From assembly GCA_900540995.1 (NCBI GenBank), contig UQHO01000026.1:1-28289 (forward strand): a DNA stretch of 28,289 nt, written 5' to 3'. Source of the stretch: an uncultured Collinsella sp. Its GTDB lineage: Bacteria; Actinomycetota; Coriobacteriia; Coriobacteriales; Coriobacteriaceae. The notes under the pieces are model-generated. The model was not told the origin of the DNA. It saw only the letters and a list, made by a program, of their open reading frames with translations, and did no database searches. This document shows, in pieces, positions 1 through 8,440 of this stretch. Made by a program: the position numbers and the translations under genes. Each line of letters starts with the position of its first letter. Positions within the stretch are counted from its first letter, which is position 1.

Positions 1-1
1 C

Positions 2-26
2 CGGAGAGCACTTAATGTGCTCTCCG
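2..26. terminator. perfect 10-bp hairpin, possible terminator
   Basis: Arms CGGAGAGCAC (2-11) and GTGCTCTCCG (17-26) are perfectly complementary around a TTAAT loop. It lies about 75 nt past the stop of the DUF711 gene. No T-run follows on the plus strand and the minus-strand tail is outside the window, so its direction cannot be settled. It may end the transcript from the right or one from the left. Confidence 0.4.
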
Positions 27-100
27 TGCGAGTCAGGACTGTCCGAGCAGGCGACCTTATATATTTGCCCTCCCCGGGGCTCCTCGCCCGAACCCCTCAG

Positions 101-1465
101 CTAGTTCTTGAGCGAGTTCAGCGGTGCCGGGAATCGACCACCACGGTGGGCAAGCACGGTGCCGGCGTTGGGGTTCACCGGCATGATGGGCGCACGGCCG
201 AACAGGCCACCGTACTCGACGCAGTCGCCCACGCCCTTGCCGATAGCAGGAATCACGCGGACGGCCGTGGTCTTGTTGTTGATGACGCCGATGGCCATCT
301 CGTCGGCGATAATGCCGGCGATGGTCTCGACCGGGGTGTCACCGGGGATGGCGATCATGTCCAGGCCAACGGAGCACACGCAGGTCATGGCCTCGAGCTT
401 CTCGAGCGAAAGCGCACCGGCCTCGACGGCGGCGATCATGCCGGCATCCTCGGACACGGGGATAAAGGCGCCGGAGAGACCGCCCACGCTGGAGCTGGCC
501 ATGACGCCGCCCTTCTTGACGGCATCGTTGAGCATGGCAAGCGCGCAGGTCGTGCCGGGGCCACCGCAGGTGCCCACGCCGATGATCTCGAGGATGCGCG
601 CGACGGAGTCGCCGATGGCAGGCGTGGGAGCCAGCGACAGGTCGACAATGCCCTTCTCGACACCCAGACGATGGGCGGCCTCGCGGCTCATGAGCTCGCC
701 GGCGCGGGTGATCTTAAAGGCGGTCTGCTTGATCTTTTCGGCGACTTCCATCATCGATGCGGAATCGGGCAGCGTCTCCAGGGCTGCGGCCATAACGCCG
801 GGGCCCGAGACGCCTACGTTGATGACGGCGTCGGCCTCGCCACCGCCGTGGACGGCGCCCGCCATAAACGGGGAGTCCTCGACCATGTTGGCAAAGCAGA
901 CAAACTTGGAGGCGCCGACGGAATCCTGGTCGGCCGTGAGTTTAGCGGCATCGATGATGGTCTGGGCGGCCATGAGCACGGCGTCCATGTTGATGCCGGC
1001 GCGCAGGCTGGCGACGTTGACGCTGGAGCAGACTCGGCTCGTGGTGGCGAGCGCCTGGGGGATGGACTGGATGACGCGGCGGTCGGCGTCGCCGATGCCC
1101 TTCTGGACGAGAGCGGAGAAGCCGCCCAGGTAATCGATGCCGAGCGTCTCGGCCGCGCGGTCGAGGGCATGCGCGATGGGGGTGAGGTCCTCATCCTTGC
1201 AGCACGCGGCGATCTGCGCCACCGGGGTGACGGAAACGCGCTTGTTGACGATGGGGATACCGTACTCGCGCTCGAGGTTCTCGGCGGTCTCGACCAGATG
1301 CTCAGCCGTGTGCGTCACGTGGTCGTAGATCTTCGTGCACATGCGGTCGAGGTTCTCGTCACCGCAACCCATGAGCGAAACACCCATGGTGATGGTCCTG
1401 ATGTCGAGGTTCTGTTCCTCAACCATGCCGCGGGTTTCCGCGATTTCTGCGGGCGTGATCGCCAT
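101..1465 (-). CDS. DUF711 / PFL-like (UPF0210) family protein
   Basis: A 454-aa cytosolic protein with no signal peptide or membrane segment. The N-terminus (MAITPAEIAETRGMVEEQ, then DIRTITMG and an MGCGDENLDRMC stretch) and the glycine-rich interior (GGLSGAFIPVSEDAGMI, GVGTCGGPGTT) are those of the UPF0210/DUF711 family. That family has a fold related to glycyl-radical enzymes but no established reaction. An upstream in-frame start would add 19 residues; the ATG at 1465 is preferred because GGAG sits 8 nt before it and the family begins there. Family members usually pair with an ACT-domain gene (UPF0237). No such gene lies upstream here, where metH is found instead, 108 nt away across a strong hairpin. 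A shared transcript with the methionine genes is possible but unproven. Family assignment is firm; function is unknown. Confidence 0.9.
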   Translation of the reverse strand: MAITPAEIAETRGMVEEQNLDIRTITMGVSLMGCGDENLDRMCTKIYDHVTHTAEHLVETAENLEREYGIPIVNKRVSVTPVAQIAACCKDEDLTPIAHALDRAAETLGIDYLGGFSALVQKGIGDADRRVIQSIPQALATTSRVCSSVNVASLRAGINMDAVLMAAQTIIDAAKLTADQDSVGASKFVCFANMVEDSPFMAGAVHGGGEADAVINVGVSGPGVMAAALETLPDSASMMEVAEKIKQTAFKITRAGELMSREAAHRLGVEKGIVDLSLAPTPAIGDSVARILEIIGVGTCGGPGTTCALAMLNDAVKKGGVMASSSVGGLSGAFIPVSEDAGMIAAVEAGALSLEKLEAMTCVCSVGLDMIAIPGDTPVETIAGIIADEMAIGVINNKTTAVRVIPAIGKGVGDCVEYGGLFGRAPIMPVNPNAGTVLAHRGGRFPAPLNSLKN

Positions 1466-1510
1466 CCTTGCGCTCCTATCTGCCAAAACGAGCATAGTCT
1501 TTTCTATTCT

Positions 1511-1548
1511 AACGTGCCGCACGTGCCAAGTGGCGTGTGCGGCACGTT
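1511..1548 (-). terminator. 38-nt hairpin between metH and the DUF711 gene
   Basis: AACGTGCCGCAC (1511-1522) pairs perfectly with GTGCGGCACGTT (1537-1548). Inside, GCCA (1525-1528) pairs with TGGC (1531-1534), separated by a symmetric 2-nt internal loop. The minus-strand tail is not U-rich (AGAATAG), while the plus-strand tail is GTTTTGG. It may be a U-poor terminator or a processing/stability hairpin that lowers readthrough from metH into the DUF711 gene. Confidence 0.45.
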
Positions 1549-1573
1549 TTGGTGCTCGGTTGTTTCCGTTATG

Positions 1574-4132
1574 TTACTGCCCAAAGACCTCTTCGGCGAT
1601 ACGAGCGCTTTCGGCGGCGTCCTTGGCGTAGTAGTCCGCGCCGATCTGCTTGGCGTATTCGGGGGTGAGTACGGCGCCGCCTACGATGATCTTGACGCCC
1701 GGCACCTCGGCATGAAGCAGCTTGATGGTCTCTTCCATGGCGACGACTGTGGTGGTCATAAGCGCCGAGAGGCCGACGAGTTTGACATCGCGCTCCTTGA
1801 CGGTCTTGAGTACCTCCTGCGGATCGACGTCGCGGCCCAGGTCAAAGACGGTGTAGCCGTAGTTGTCGAGCAGCATTTTGACGATGTTCTTGCCAATATC
1901 GTGGATGTCGCCCTTGACGGTGGCCACGCAGATCTTGCCCTTGTCGGCGATCTCGCCGGCGGGCATCAGGCGCTTGATGGTGTCAAAGCCCACGCGCGCG
2001 GCCTCGGCCGAGGCCATAAGCTGCGGCAAGAAGAACTTGCCCTGGTCAAAGAGGACGCCCACCTCGTCGAGGGCGGGGATAAAGTGATTGTTGATGAGGT
2101 CCATGGCGTCGTGGTCTGCCAGCAGACGCTCGGTCTCGGCAGCGATTTCGCCTTTGCGGCCCGAGACGACCATGCGACGAATCGGGTCGTCGTTGCCGTC
2201 GGTGCCGGCGGTGCCAGCAGCGGGCGCGGCATCACTCGATGCGGCCTGAGCTGCTGCCGGGTTGGCGGCGATCTTATACGGATCGGTCCAACCGGCATAG
2301 CGCTCGATGTATCCGGTCGAGCCCTCGTCCTCAACGCTCAGGACGCGATAGCTGTAGACGGTATCCATAAAGCGCTTGGAGCCCGGGTTCATGATGGGGG
2401 CGTCCAGGCCCGCGCCAAAAGCGGCGGCCAAAAAGACCGAGCCCAGCAGCGGGCGGGCAGGCAGGCCAAAGCTGATGTTCGACACGCCGAGCGCGCATTT
2501 GACGCCCAGACGCTCCTTGCACAGGGACATGGCACGTAGGATCTGCTCGGCCTGGCGTTGATTGGTCGAGGCGGTCATGACCAGGCAGTCGATGAGGATG
2601 CGGTCCGGGCCGATGCCGTAGCGGGCGGCCTCGGCCACGATGCGTTCGGCGATGGCAAAGCGGGCCTCGGCGGTATCGGGGATGCCGCCTTCGTCGAGCG
2701 TAAGGCCGACGACGTTGGTTCCATAGTGGGCGACCAGCGGGAAGATCTCATCCATGATCTGCTGCTTGCCGTTGACGGAGTTGATGATGGGCTTGCCGGC
2801 ATAGCGGCGTACGGCGGCCTCGACAGCGGCGGGATCGGTGGAGTCGATCTGCAGCGGCAGCAGCGTGGAGCCTTGGAGCTGCTCGGTGGCCTGTTGGATA
2901 ATCTTGACCTCGTCGATTTCGGGCAGACCCACGTTGACGTCCAGGATATCGGCACCCTGCTCCTGCTGGCTGATGCCCTGGCTCACCACGTAGTCCAGAT
3001 CGCCGTCGCGCAGGGCCTGCTGCAGGCGCTTTTTGCCGGTGGGGTTGATGCGCTCGCCGATGACGGCGATCTTGTGGCCGTCGCAGGGAAGATCCACGAC
3101 CGTTTGGGCGCTCGTGACCGACATGCTGGGCTTGCGGTGACGCGGGCTGGGCGTGTGGTTATCGATAAGCGTGCGCAGCGCTGCCATGTGCGCCGGCGTG
3201 GTGCCGCAGCAGCCGCCCACGACGCTTACGCCGTCGGCAATCATACCGGCGACGGCCACGGCGTACTCGGGCGCCTGGATATCAAAGACGGTGTTGCCGT
3301 CGTCGTCCACGCGGGGCAGTCCTGCGTTGGCCTGCACCATAACGGGCTTGTCCGTAACGGTGAGCATGCGAGCGGCGAGCCCTCGGAGCTCGGCCGGTCC
3401 CTGGCTGCAGTTGATGCCCAAAACGTCGGCGCCGATGGCATCGAGCGTGATGGCGGCAACCTCGGGACTCGTGCCCAGGAAGGTGCGACCGTCTTCCTCA
3501 AAGGTCATGGTGGCAAAGACGGGCAGGTCGGAGTTCTCGCGGCAGGCGAGGACGGCCGCCTTGATCTCGGCCAGGTCGGTCATGGTCTCGATAATAAAGA
3601 GGTCCACACCCGCGGCGACGCCAGCGCGCACCTCCTCGGCAAAGAGGTCGTAGGCCTCGTCGAAGCTGAGGGTGCCCAGGGGGCGCAGCAGGGCGCCGAT
3701 GGGGCCGATATCGCCGGCGACATAGTGGGCACCGGCCGCGCGGGCGCAGGCGACGGCGGCGGCAAAGACATCTGCCACGGTGGCGGCGCCATCGAGCTTG
3801 TGCGCGTTGGCACCAAAGGTGTTGGCGGTGATCACGTCGCAGCCGGCCTCGACATATTGACGTTGGATATCGGTGATAACCTGGGGCTCCTCAAAGTTGA
3901 GCAGCTCGGGCAGGGCGCCCGCCTTCATGCCAGCGGCCTGCAACATGGTGCCCATGCCGCCGTCGAACAGCAGATGCCCCGTGCCCTCGATGGCGGCGCG
4001 CAGGCGATCGTCCTTAATGCGAAGGTCGTCGATTGTGCGCGTCTTGTACGTGGCACCGTTGCGACGTGCGGCATCAACGGGTGCCGCCAATGCAGTGCCG
4101 TCAGAATCATGAGTGATAAGCGGAGTAAACAT
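1574..4132 (-). CDS. metH: cobalamin-dependent methionine synthase lacking the activation domain
   Basis: Transfers the methyl group of 5-methyltetrahydrofolate through cob(I)alamin to homocysteine, giving methionine. The 852 residues hold three modules in order. The homocysteine S-methyltransferase domain (about 50-330) starts at LLFDGGMGTML and carries the zinc ligands in INCSQGP and VGGCCGTTP. The pterin-binding domain (about 350-610) carries IGERINPTGKK. The B12 cap and B12-binding domain (about 660-852) carries DIHDIG (742-747), whose His744 should be the lower axial cobalt ligand. The fourth, AdoMet-binding reactivation domain of the roughly 1200-aa enzymes is missing and is encoded by the gene immediately upstream. 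The first 45 residues precede the usual domain start, but GGAG before ATG 4132 supports this start. It belongs to the metF-activation-metH operon. The product assignment is certain. Confidence 0.97.
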   Translation of the reverse strand: MFTPLITHDSDGTALAAPVDAARRNGATYKTRTIDDLRIKDDRLRAAIEGTGHLLFDGGMGTMLQAAGMKAGALPELLNFEEPQVITDIQRQYVEAGCDVITANTFGANAHKLDGAATVADVFAAAVACARAAGAHYVAGDIGPIGALLRPLGTLSFDEAYDLFAEEVRAGVAAGVDLFIIETMTDLAEIKAAVLACRENSDLPVFATMTFEEDGRTFLGTSPEVAAITLDAIGADVLGINCSQGPAELRGLAARMLTVTDKPVMVQANAGLPRVDDDGNTVFDIQAPEYAVAVAGMIADGVSVVGGCCGTTPAHMAALRTLIDNHTPSPRHRKPSMSVTSAQTVVDLPCDGHKIAVIGERINPTGKKRLQQALRDGDLDYVVSQGISQQEQGADILDVNVGLPEIDEVKIIQQATEQLQGSTLLPLQIDSTDPAAVEAAVRRYAGKPIINSVNGKQQIMDEIFPLVAHYGTNVVGLTLDEGGIPDTAEARFAIAERIVAEAARYGIGPDRILIDCLVMTASTNQRQAEQILRAMSLCKERLGVKCALGVSNISFGLPARPLLGSVFLAAAFGAGLDAPIMNPGSKRFMDTVYSYRVLSVEDEGSTGYIERYAGWTDPYKIAANPAAAQAASSDAAPAAGTAGTDGNDDPIRRMVVSGRKGEIAAETERLLADHDAMDLINNHFIPALDEVGVLFDQGKFFLPQLMASAEAARVGFDTIKRLMPAGEIADKGKICVATVKGDIHDIGKNIVKMLLDNYGYTVFDLGRDVDPQEVLKTVKERDVKLVGLSALMTTTVVAMEETIKLLHAEVPGVKIIVGGAVLTPEYAKQIGADYYAKDAAESARIAEEVFGQ

Positions 4133-4141
4133 CGAGGGCTC

Positions 4142-4930
4142 CTAATGGCTGGAATAGCAGGTGGTGTGGGCGGCGCGGAAGCGACAGTGCTCGCGCATGC
4201 GGCAGATATTGCAGGTGGGGCGGCTCTGGGCGTCGTGGACCTCGCCGTCGAACAGACCGATCACCGCGGTCACGCTCTTGGTGGGCATGAGCAGGCTGGT
4301 GGGCGTGATGGTAAGCCCGATGAGCCGCGTGGCGTTGAGCGCGTCCACGATTGAGCGCTGTGCCGTAAGCGGGCAGTCGCCGTAGCCGGGACTGAAGCGC
4401 CAGTTACCGGCGAGTCCGTGTGCGGCGGCCGCAGCCTTAACCTGCTGGTCCATCTGCTCAACGGCGGCTTCTACATAGGCAGAGCATGCGGCGTCGAGCA
4501 CGGCTCCCTCCAGGGGCTGCTGGGCTCCCGTGGTACGCAGGCGACGCTCGGCGTCCATGCCGAGGGTGCATGCCATGAGCGCGGCAAAGCGTGCGTCTTT
4601 GAGATGTCGATAGATGTCGCGACCGCGCAGCTCAACGTTGGTGCCAACCAGACGGATGCAAGGCTCTCCCTGCTCGTCCACGCCCGTGGCATCGACGGTA
4701 AACACGCGCCGCACGCCGCGGGGCTCAATGTCCAGCTCAAGGCGCTCGACCACAAGCTCAATACGTCGTGACAGCTCGGGCTCAATCTGCTGGCCGCCGT
4801 AACCCAGATACCGCAGCATCTCGGCACGGTCGACACGGGGATGGTACGCAGCATCGACACGGTAAAGCGCCGGCGACGCAAGGTCGGCCGGCACTTCGAC
4901 AGTGGTTGTATCGATGTGCGGTTTTTCCAT
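4142..4930 (-). CDS. stand-alone methionine synthase reactivation domain
   Basis: A 262-aa protein matching the AdoMet-binding activation domain of MetH. The key block is FSPGYGDCPLTAQ near residue 185 (the family's R-x-S-P-G-Y-G motif, here with F before S), followed by a C-terminal cysteine cluster (CNICRMREHC). Its expected role is reductive methylation of oxidised cob(II)alamin using AdoMet, acting in trans on the truncated MetH. The longer frame to 5239 runs through metF and is not coding. The ATG at 4930 shares its A with the metF stop (TAATG), implying translational coupling. The metH start follows 9 nt after this stop, with the stop TAG overlapping the AGGAG site for metH. Split MetH systems with separate activation proteins are known in other bacteria. 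Confidence is high from sequence and context together. Confidence 0.92.
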   Translation of the reverse strand: MEKPHIDTTTVEVPADLASPALYRVDAAYHPRVDRAEMLRYLGYGGQQIEPELSRRIELVVERLELDIEPRGVRRVFTVDATGVDEQGEPCIRLVGTNVELRGRDIYRHLKDARFAALMACTLGMDAERRLRTTGAQQPLEGAVLDAACSAYVEAAVEQMDQQVKAAAAAHGLAGNWRFSPGYGDCPLTAQRSIVDALNATRLIGLTITPTSLLMPTKSVTAVIGLFDGEVHDAQSRPTCNICRMREHCRFRAAHTTCYSSH

Positions 4931-5802
4931 TACCCCAGGCGCTCCATAATGGTCGCGGCGATCGCAGGACGATTCATAGTGTACAGGTGCAGACCGGCGG
5001 CGCCGTGCTCCTTGAGGTCGCAAAGCTGACGGGCGGCATAATCTACACCGGCTGCCTGCAGGCTCTCGGGGTCGTTCTCGTACTTGGCGAGAATCTTGAT
5101 GACGGGGGAGGGCAGCGACGCACCGCACATAAAGACCATGCGGCTGATTTGCGACTTGCCCATAAACGGCATGATGCCCGCGGTAATCGGCACGGTGATG
5201 CCCGCCTTGTCCGCAAGCTCGCGAAAACGGTAGAAGCACTCGTTATCAAAAAAGAGCTGCGTCACGAAGAAGCTCGCACCGGCATCCTGTTTTTGCTTGA
5301 GGTATTCGACCGAAGCGTTGAGGTCCTCGCAGGCAATGTGGCCCTCGGGGTAGGCTGCGGCACCCACACAAAAGCCGGCGTCGACGAGCTCGGGGATGAG
5401 GTCGCGGGCGTAGGCGTAGTCGGAGGCGGGCTTGTCGTCCTCGGTCGCGCCAGCGGGCAGATCACCGCGCAGGGCCAGGATGTTTTCTACGCCGGCGGAG
5501 CGGTATTCGTCGATCTTGGCGGCGATATCGGCGTGCGAGCGGCCCACGCAGGTGAGGTGCGCCACCGAGGGCGTATTGAATTCGCTCGTAATCATATGCG
5601 CGATGGGGGCGGTGGTGGCGCCATTGCCCGAGCCGCCGGCAGAGCAGGTGACCGAGACAAAGCTCGGCGAAAGCTTGCACAGATTGCCTGCCACCTCGCG
5701 AGCCGTGTTGAGGGTAAGCTCGCCCTTGGGCGGGAACATCTCAAACGAAACGGGTGCGGTGCCCTGGGATGCTGCCTGCTTAAAAACCTCGTCGACGCGC
5801 AT
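4930..5802 (-). CDS. metF: 5,10-methylenetetrahydrofolate reductase
   Basis: Reduces 5,10-methylene-THF to 5-methyl-THF, the methyl donor for the methionine synthase encoded two genes downstream. The 290-aa flavin enzyme shows the family blocks SFEMFPPK (about 20-27, with the catalytic Glu), NILALRGD, AAYPEGH, TQLFFD and ITAGIMP, and ends in GLHLYTMNR. Length is normal for bacterial MetF (290-300). The frame extends 22 codons further, but ATG 5802 has AAAGGAG 7 nt before it and matches the family N-terminus. It is the first gene of the operon. I saw no cobalamin, SAM or THF riboswitch in the 425-nt upstream region, which instead carries a large dyad at 5942-6017. Confidence 0.97.
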   Translation of the reverse strand: MRVDEVFKQAASQGTAPVSFEMFPPKGELTLNTAREVAGNLCKLSPSFVSVTCSAGGSGNGATTAPIAHMITSEFNTPSVAHLTCVGRSHADIAAKIDEYRSAGVENILALRGDLPAGATEDDKPASDYAYARDLIPELVDAGFCVGAAAYPEGHIACEDLNASVEYLKQKQDAGASFFVTQLFFDNECFYRFRELADKAGITVPITAGIMPFMGKSQISRMVFMCGASLPSPVIKILAKYENDPESLQAAGVDYAARQLCDLKEHGAAGLHLYTMNRPAIAATIMERLG

Positions 5803-5941
5803 ATCGTGCTCCTTTAGATACGTAATAGTGTGATGTGTTGTAAGGATTCTACAGCACCACTGTGTCACGGTGGAGTTTCACTCGCTATTCGGGGATACCA
5901 ATCAAAGATGCCTTGCTATCGACATTCCCTATAGCAGAGCG

Positions 5942-6017
5942 GTCAATCTAGGATGGGGCTATAAAGACTGGTATCTGATACGAAATACCAGTTAATAGAG
6001 CCCCATCCCAAATTGAC
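5942..6017. promoter_or_regulatory. 76-bp exactly centred interrupted palindrome in the metF/glnA divergent region
   Basis: Three pairs of arms share one axis at 5979.5: GTCAAT (5942-5947) with ATTGAC (6012-6017), GGATGGGGCT (5951-5960) with AGCCCCATCC (5999-6008), and ACTGGTAT (5967-5974) with ATACCAGT (5985-5992). The intervening segments are equal in length and mostly unpaired. No T-run follows on either strand, so it is not an obvious terminator. It could be a multi-site operator, a structured leader of one of the two divergent transcripts, or a small inverted-repeat element. Smaller dyads flank it (TGCTAT/ATAGCA at 5914-5936). The 5803-6228 interval holds no convincing gene. Confidence 0.7.
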
Positions 6018-6072
6018 TACCCTTAAACCATGGGGAGAGGTCTGCAATTTATACAGTTGATTGGCTGTTGAG

Positions 6073-6148
6073 GGCGGCAACGCCGCCGCGATGCGGTAAC
6101 CTCATTGATTGGTTTCGCGACAGCAACATAACGGTAATGTCGCGGAAA
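6073..6148 (+). promoter_or_regulatory. structured 5' leader of glnA
   Basis: Two hairpins precede the glutamine synthetase gene. GGCGGC (6073-6078) pairs with GCCGCC (6082-6087) around AAC. TTTCGCGACA (6113-6122) pairs with TGTCGCGGAAA (6138-6148) with one bulge. A third small CCGC/GCGG stem lies at about 6191-6204, just before the ribosome-binding site. None matches a riboswitch class I recognise. Leader control of glnA is inference. Confidence 0.4.
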
Positions 6149-6228
6149 CACGGCGAGTCTAAGCTATGACTCGTTCGTTAGTAATCAACACCGCATCTCA
6201 CGCGGTGCCGATACGAAGGGAGTTCCGT

Positions 6229-8316
6229 ATGGCCGATCTTACTGACCGCTTCGGGACCATGGTGTTCTCTGAGGAAGTCATGAAGGACTACCTCCCCAAG
6301 GACATTTGGAAGCGCCTTGCTGCAACCCTCGAGGGCGGTGAGCCGCTCGACCTGGATGTGGCAAACGCCGTTGCCCATGCCATGAAGGTCTGGGCCATCT
6401 CCAAGGGCGCGACGCACTATGCGCACTGGTTCCAGCCTCTTTCGGGCATTACTTCCGAGAAGCACGACAGCTTCCTCGAGCCCAACCACGACGGCACCGC
6501 CATTACCAAGTTTACGGGCAAGAACCTCATCCAGGGCGAGCCCGATGCCTCGAGCTTCCCCAACGGCGGCCTGCGTGCTACCTTCGAGGCCCGTGGCTAC
6601 ACCGCCTGGGACCCCACTAGCCCCGCCTTTATCAAGGACGACGTCCTGTGCATCCCCACGGCTTTCTGCTCCTACACGGGCGAGGCCCTGGACAAGAAGA
6701 CCCCGCTGCTGCGTTCCATGACTGCGCTCTCGCGTGAGTCTAAGCGCGTTTTGGCGCTGTTTGGCAAGACCCCCAAGAAGGTCGTTCCTTCCGTGGGCGA
6801 CGAGCAGGAGTACTTCCTGATCAAGAAGGACGCCTACCGCAAGCGCAAGGACCTGGTCATCACCGGCCGCACCCTCTTTGGCGCCGCTCCCTGCAAGGGC
6901 CAGGAGCTCGAGGAGCACTACTTTGGCGCTATCCGCCCCACCGTCTCGGCCTACATGAAGGATCTGGACGATGAGCTGTGGGCGCTCGGCATTCCCGCCA
7001 AGACCAAGCACAACGAGGTCGCTCCCTGCCAGCATGAGCTCGCCCCTGTCTATGGCGAGGTCAACGAGGCCATCGACCAGAATCTGGTCATGATGGAGAA
7101 GATGAAGCTCATCGCCTCCCGCCACGACTTGGTCTGCCTGCTGCACGAGAAGCCCTTCGAGGGCATCAACGGTTCGGGCAAGCACAACAACTGGTCGCTT
7201 GGCACCGAGTCCGAGAATCTGCTCGATCCGGGCGACACCCCGCTCGACAACCTGCAGTTCATCGTCTTCCTCACCGCGGTGATCGAGGCCGTCGATAACT
7301 ATCAGGAGCTCCTGCGTGCCTCTGTTGCCTCGGCCGGCAACGATCATCGTCTGGGCGCCAACGAGGCTCCTCCGGCGATTATGTCCATCTTCCTGGGCGA
7401 CCAGCTTACCGAGGTCGTCGAGAAGATCATCGATGGCAAGGCTTCCGTCCATGCCACGCGCGGCGTGCTTGACCTGGGTGCCGATACCCTGCCCAAGTTG
7501 ATGCAGGACAACACCGACCGCAACCGCACCTCCCCGTTTGCCTTCACCGGCAACAAGTTCGAGTTCCGTGCCTGCGGCTCCGAGCAGAACGTCTCCGACT
7601 CCAACCTGGTGCTCGATGCTGCCGTGGCCAAGTCGCTCAAGTCCTTCGCCGACGCGCTTGAGGGTACGCCCGAGGATGAGTTCCAGGACGCCGCGCTCGA
7701 GTACTGCAAGAAGGTCCTGACCGACCACCAGCGCATCCTGTTCTCCGGTGACGGCTACTCCGACGAGTGGCCCGTTGAGGCCGAGAAGCGTGGTCTTGCC
7801 AACAACAAGACCACGGCCGACGCCCTGCCCGCCTTTGTTTCCGAAAAGGCCATCGCGCTCTTTGAGGAGACGGGTGTCCTGACCAAGGCCGAGGCTCAGT
7901 GCCGCTACGACTGCAAGCTCGAGAAGTACAACAAGCTCATGAACATCGAGGCCACCACGATGGTTCGCGAGGCGCGTCGTACCTATCGCCCGGTCATTAC
8001 CGCCTATGCCACCAAGGTCGCTAAGGGCCTTGAGACTATCCGCGCCGCCGGCGCCGAGGCCGCCATGCAGTGTGAGCAGAATACGCTCAACAAGCTTTGC
8101 AACGGCATCACCACCATCAACGACTCCATCAAGGCGCTCGACGCCGTGCATCAGAAGGCCGAGGGCCTCGATGGTCAGGAGCAGGCCAACGTCTACGCGC
8201 ACGAGGTCGTTCCCGCTATGGATGCGCTGCGTGCTGCCGTGGATGCCATGGAGGAGATCGTGGCCGCCGACTACTGGCCGGTCCCGACCTACGACGACAT
8301 CCTGTTCTACGTGTAG
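6229..8316 (+). CDS. glnA: glutamine synthetase type III
   Basis: Condenses glutamate and ammonia with ATP to make glutamine, the main route of ammonium assimilation. The 695-aa length and motifs are those of the large GSIII class (often called GlnN), not the 450-470-aa GSI. Visible blocks include the N-terminal AISKGATHYAHWFQPL, the catalytic GDEQEYFL, KHNEVAPCQHELAP, the ammonia/ATP region NGSGKHNNWSLGT, and the C-terminal helical part with EATTMVREARRTYRP. The ATG at 6229 is chosen over the 21-codon-longer frame because AAGGGAG lies 6 nt upstream and the family starts MADLTDRFG. It is monocistronic: a strong terminator begins 32 nt after the stop. The control region is shared with the divergent metF operon. 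GSIII is typical of Bacteroidetes, some Firmicutes and gut actinobacteria. Confidence 0.97.
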   Translation: MADLTDRFGTMVFSEEVMKDYLPKDIWKRLAATLEGGEPLDLDVANAVAHAMKVWAISKGATHYAHWFQPLSGITSEKHDSFLEPNHDGTAITKFTGKNLIQGEPDASSFPNGGLRATFEARGYTAWDPTSPAFIKDDVLCIPTAFCSYTGEALDKKTPLLRSMTALSRESKRVLALFGKTPKKVVPSVGDEQEYFLIKKDAYRKRKDLVITGRTLFGAAPCKGQELEEHYFGAIRPTVSAYMKDLDDELWALGIPAKTKHNEVAPCQHELAPVYGEVNEAIDQNLVMMEKMKLIASRHDLVCLLHEKPFEGINGSGKHNNWSLGTESENLLDPGDTPLDNLQFIVFLTAVIEAVDNYQELLRASVASAGNDHRLGANEAPPAIMSIFLGDQLTEVVEKIIDGKASVHATRGVLDLGADTLPKLMQDNTDRNRTSPFAFTGNKFEFRACGSEQNVSDSNLVLDAAVAKSLKSFADALEGTPEDEFQDAALEYCKKVLTDHQRILFSGDGYSDEWPVEAEKRGLANNKTTADALPAFVSEKAIALFEETGVLTKAEAQCRYDCKLEKYNKLMNIEATTMVREARRTYRPVITAYATKVAKGLETIRAAGAEAAMQCEQNTLNKLCNGITTINDSIKALDAVHQKAEGLDGQEQANVYAHEVVPAMDALRAAVDAMEEIVAADYWPVPTYDDILFYV

Positions 8317-8347
8317 AGCGTAACTGACATATCGTCACGGTATTGAG

Positions 8348-8379
8348 CCGGGGTCCGCATCATGCGGGCCCCGGTTTTT
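8348..8379 (+). terminator. rho-independent terminator of glnA
   Basis: CCGGGGTCCGC (8348-8358) pairs with GCGGGCCCCGG (8364-8374) around ATCAT, with one T-G wobble, followed by TTTTT. It is a strong intrinsic terminator 32 nt past the glnA stop. Confidence 0.93.
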
Positions 8380-8440
8380 GTTTGCGAAGGACGCTTTGAA
8401 GCCCGTTTTGCCGCCGATTCGCCTAGGTATAAAGGGTTGT

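Noticed and set aside
17..2539. Long plus-strand frame opposite the DUF711 and metH genes
   Set aside because: It is antisense to two recognised proteins, is a low-complexity Gly/Asp/His/Ala translation typical of high-GC shadow frames, and has no ribosome-binding site.
5803..6165. Cobalamin, SAM or THF riboswitch before metF
   Set aside because: I looked for conserved cores on the minus strand and saw none; only dyads are present.
6178..8202. Long minus-strand frame opposite glutamine synthetase
   Set aside because: Shadow of a strongly codon-biased gene; its product is Leu/Gly/Val-rich without any recognisable domain.
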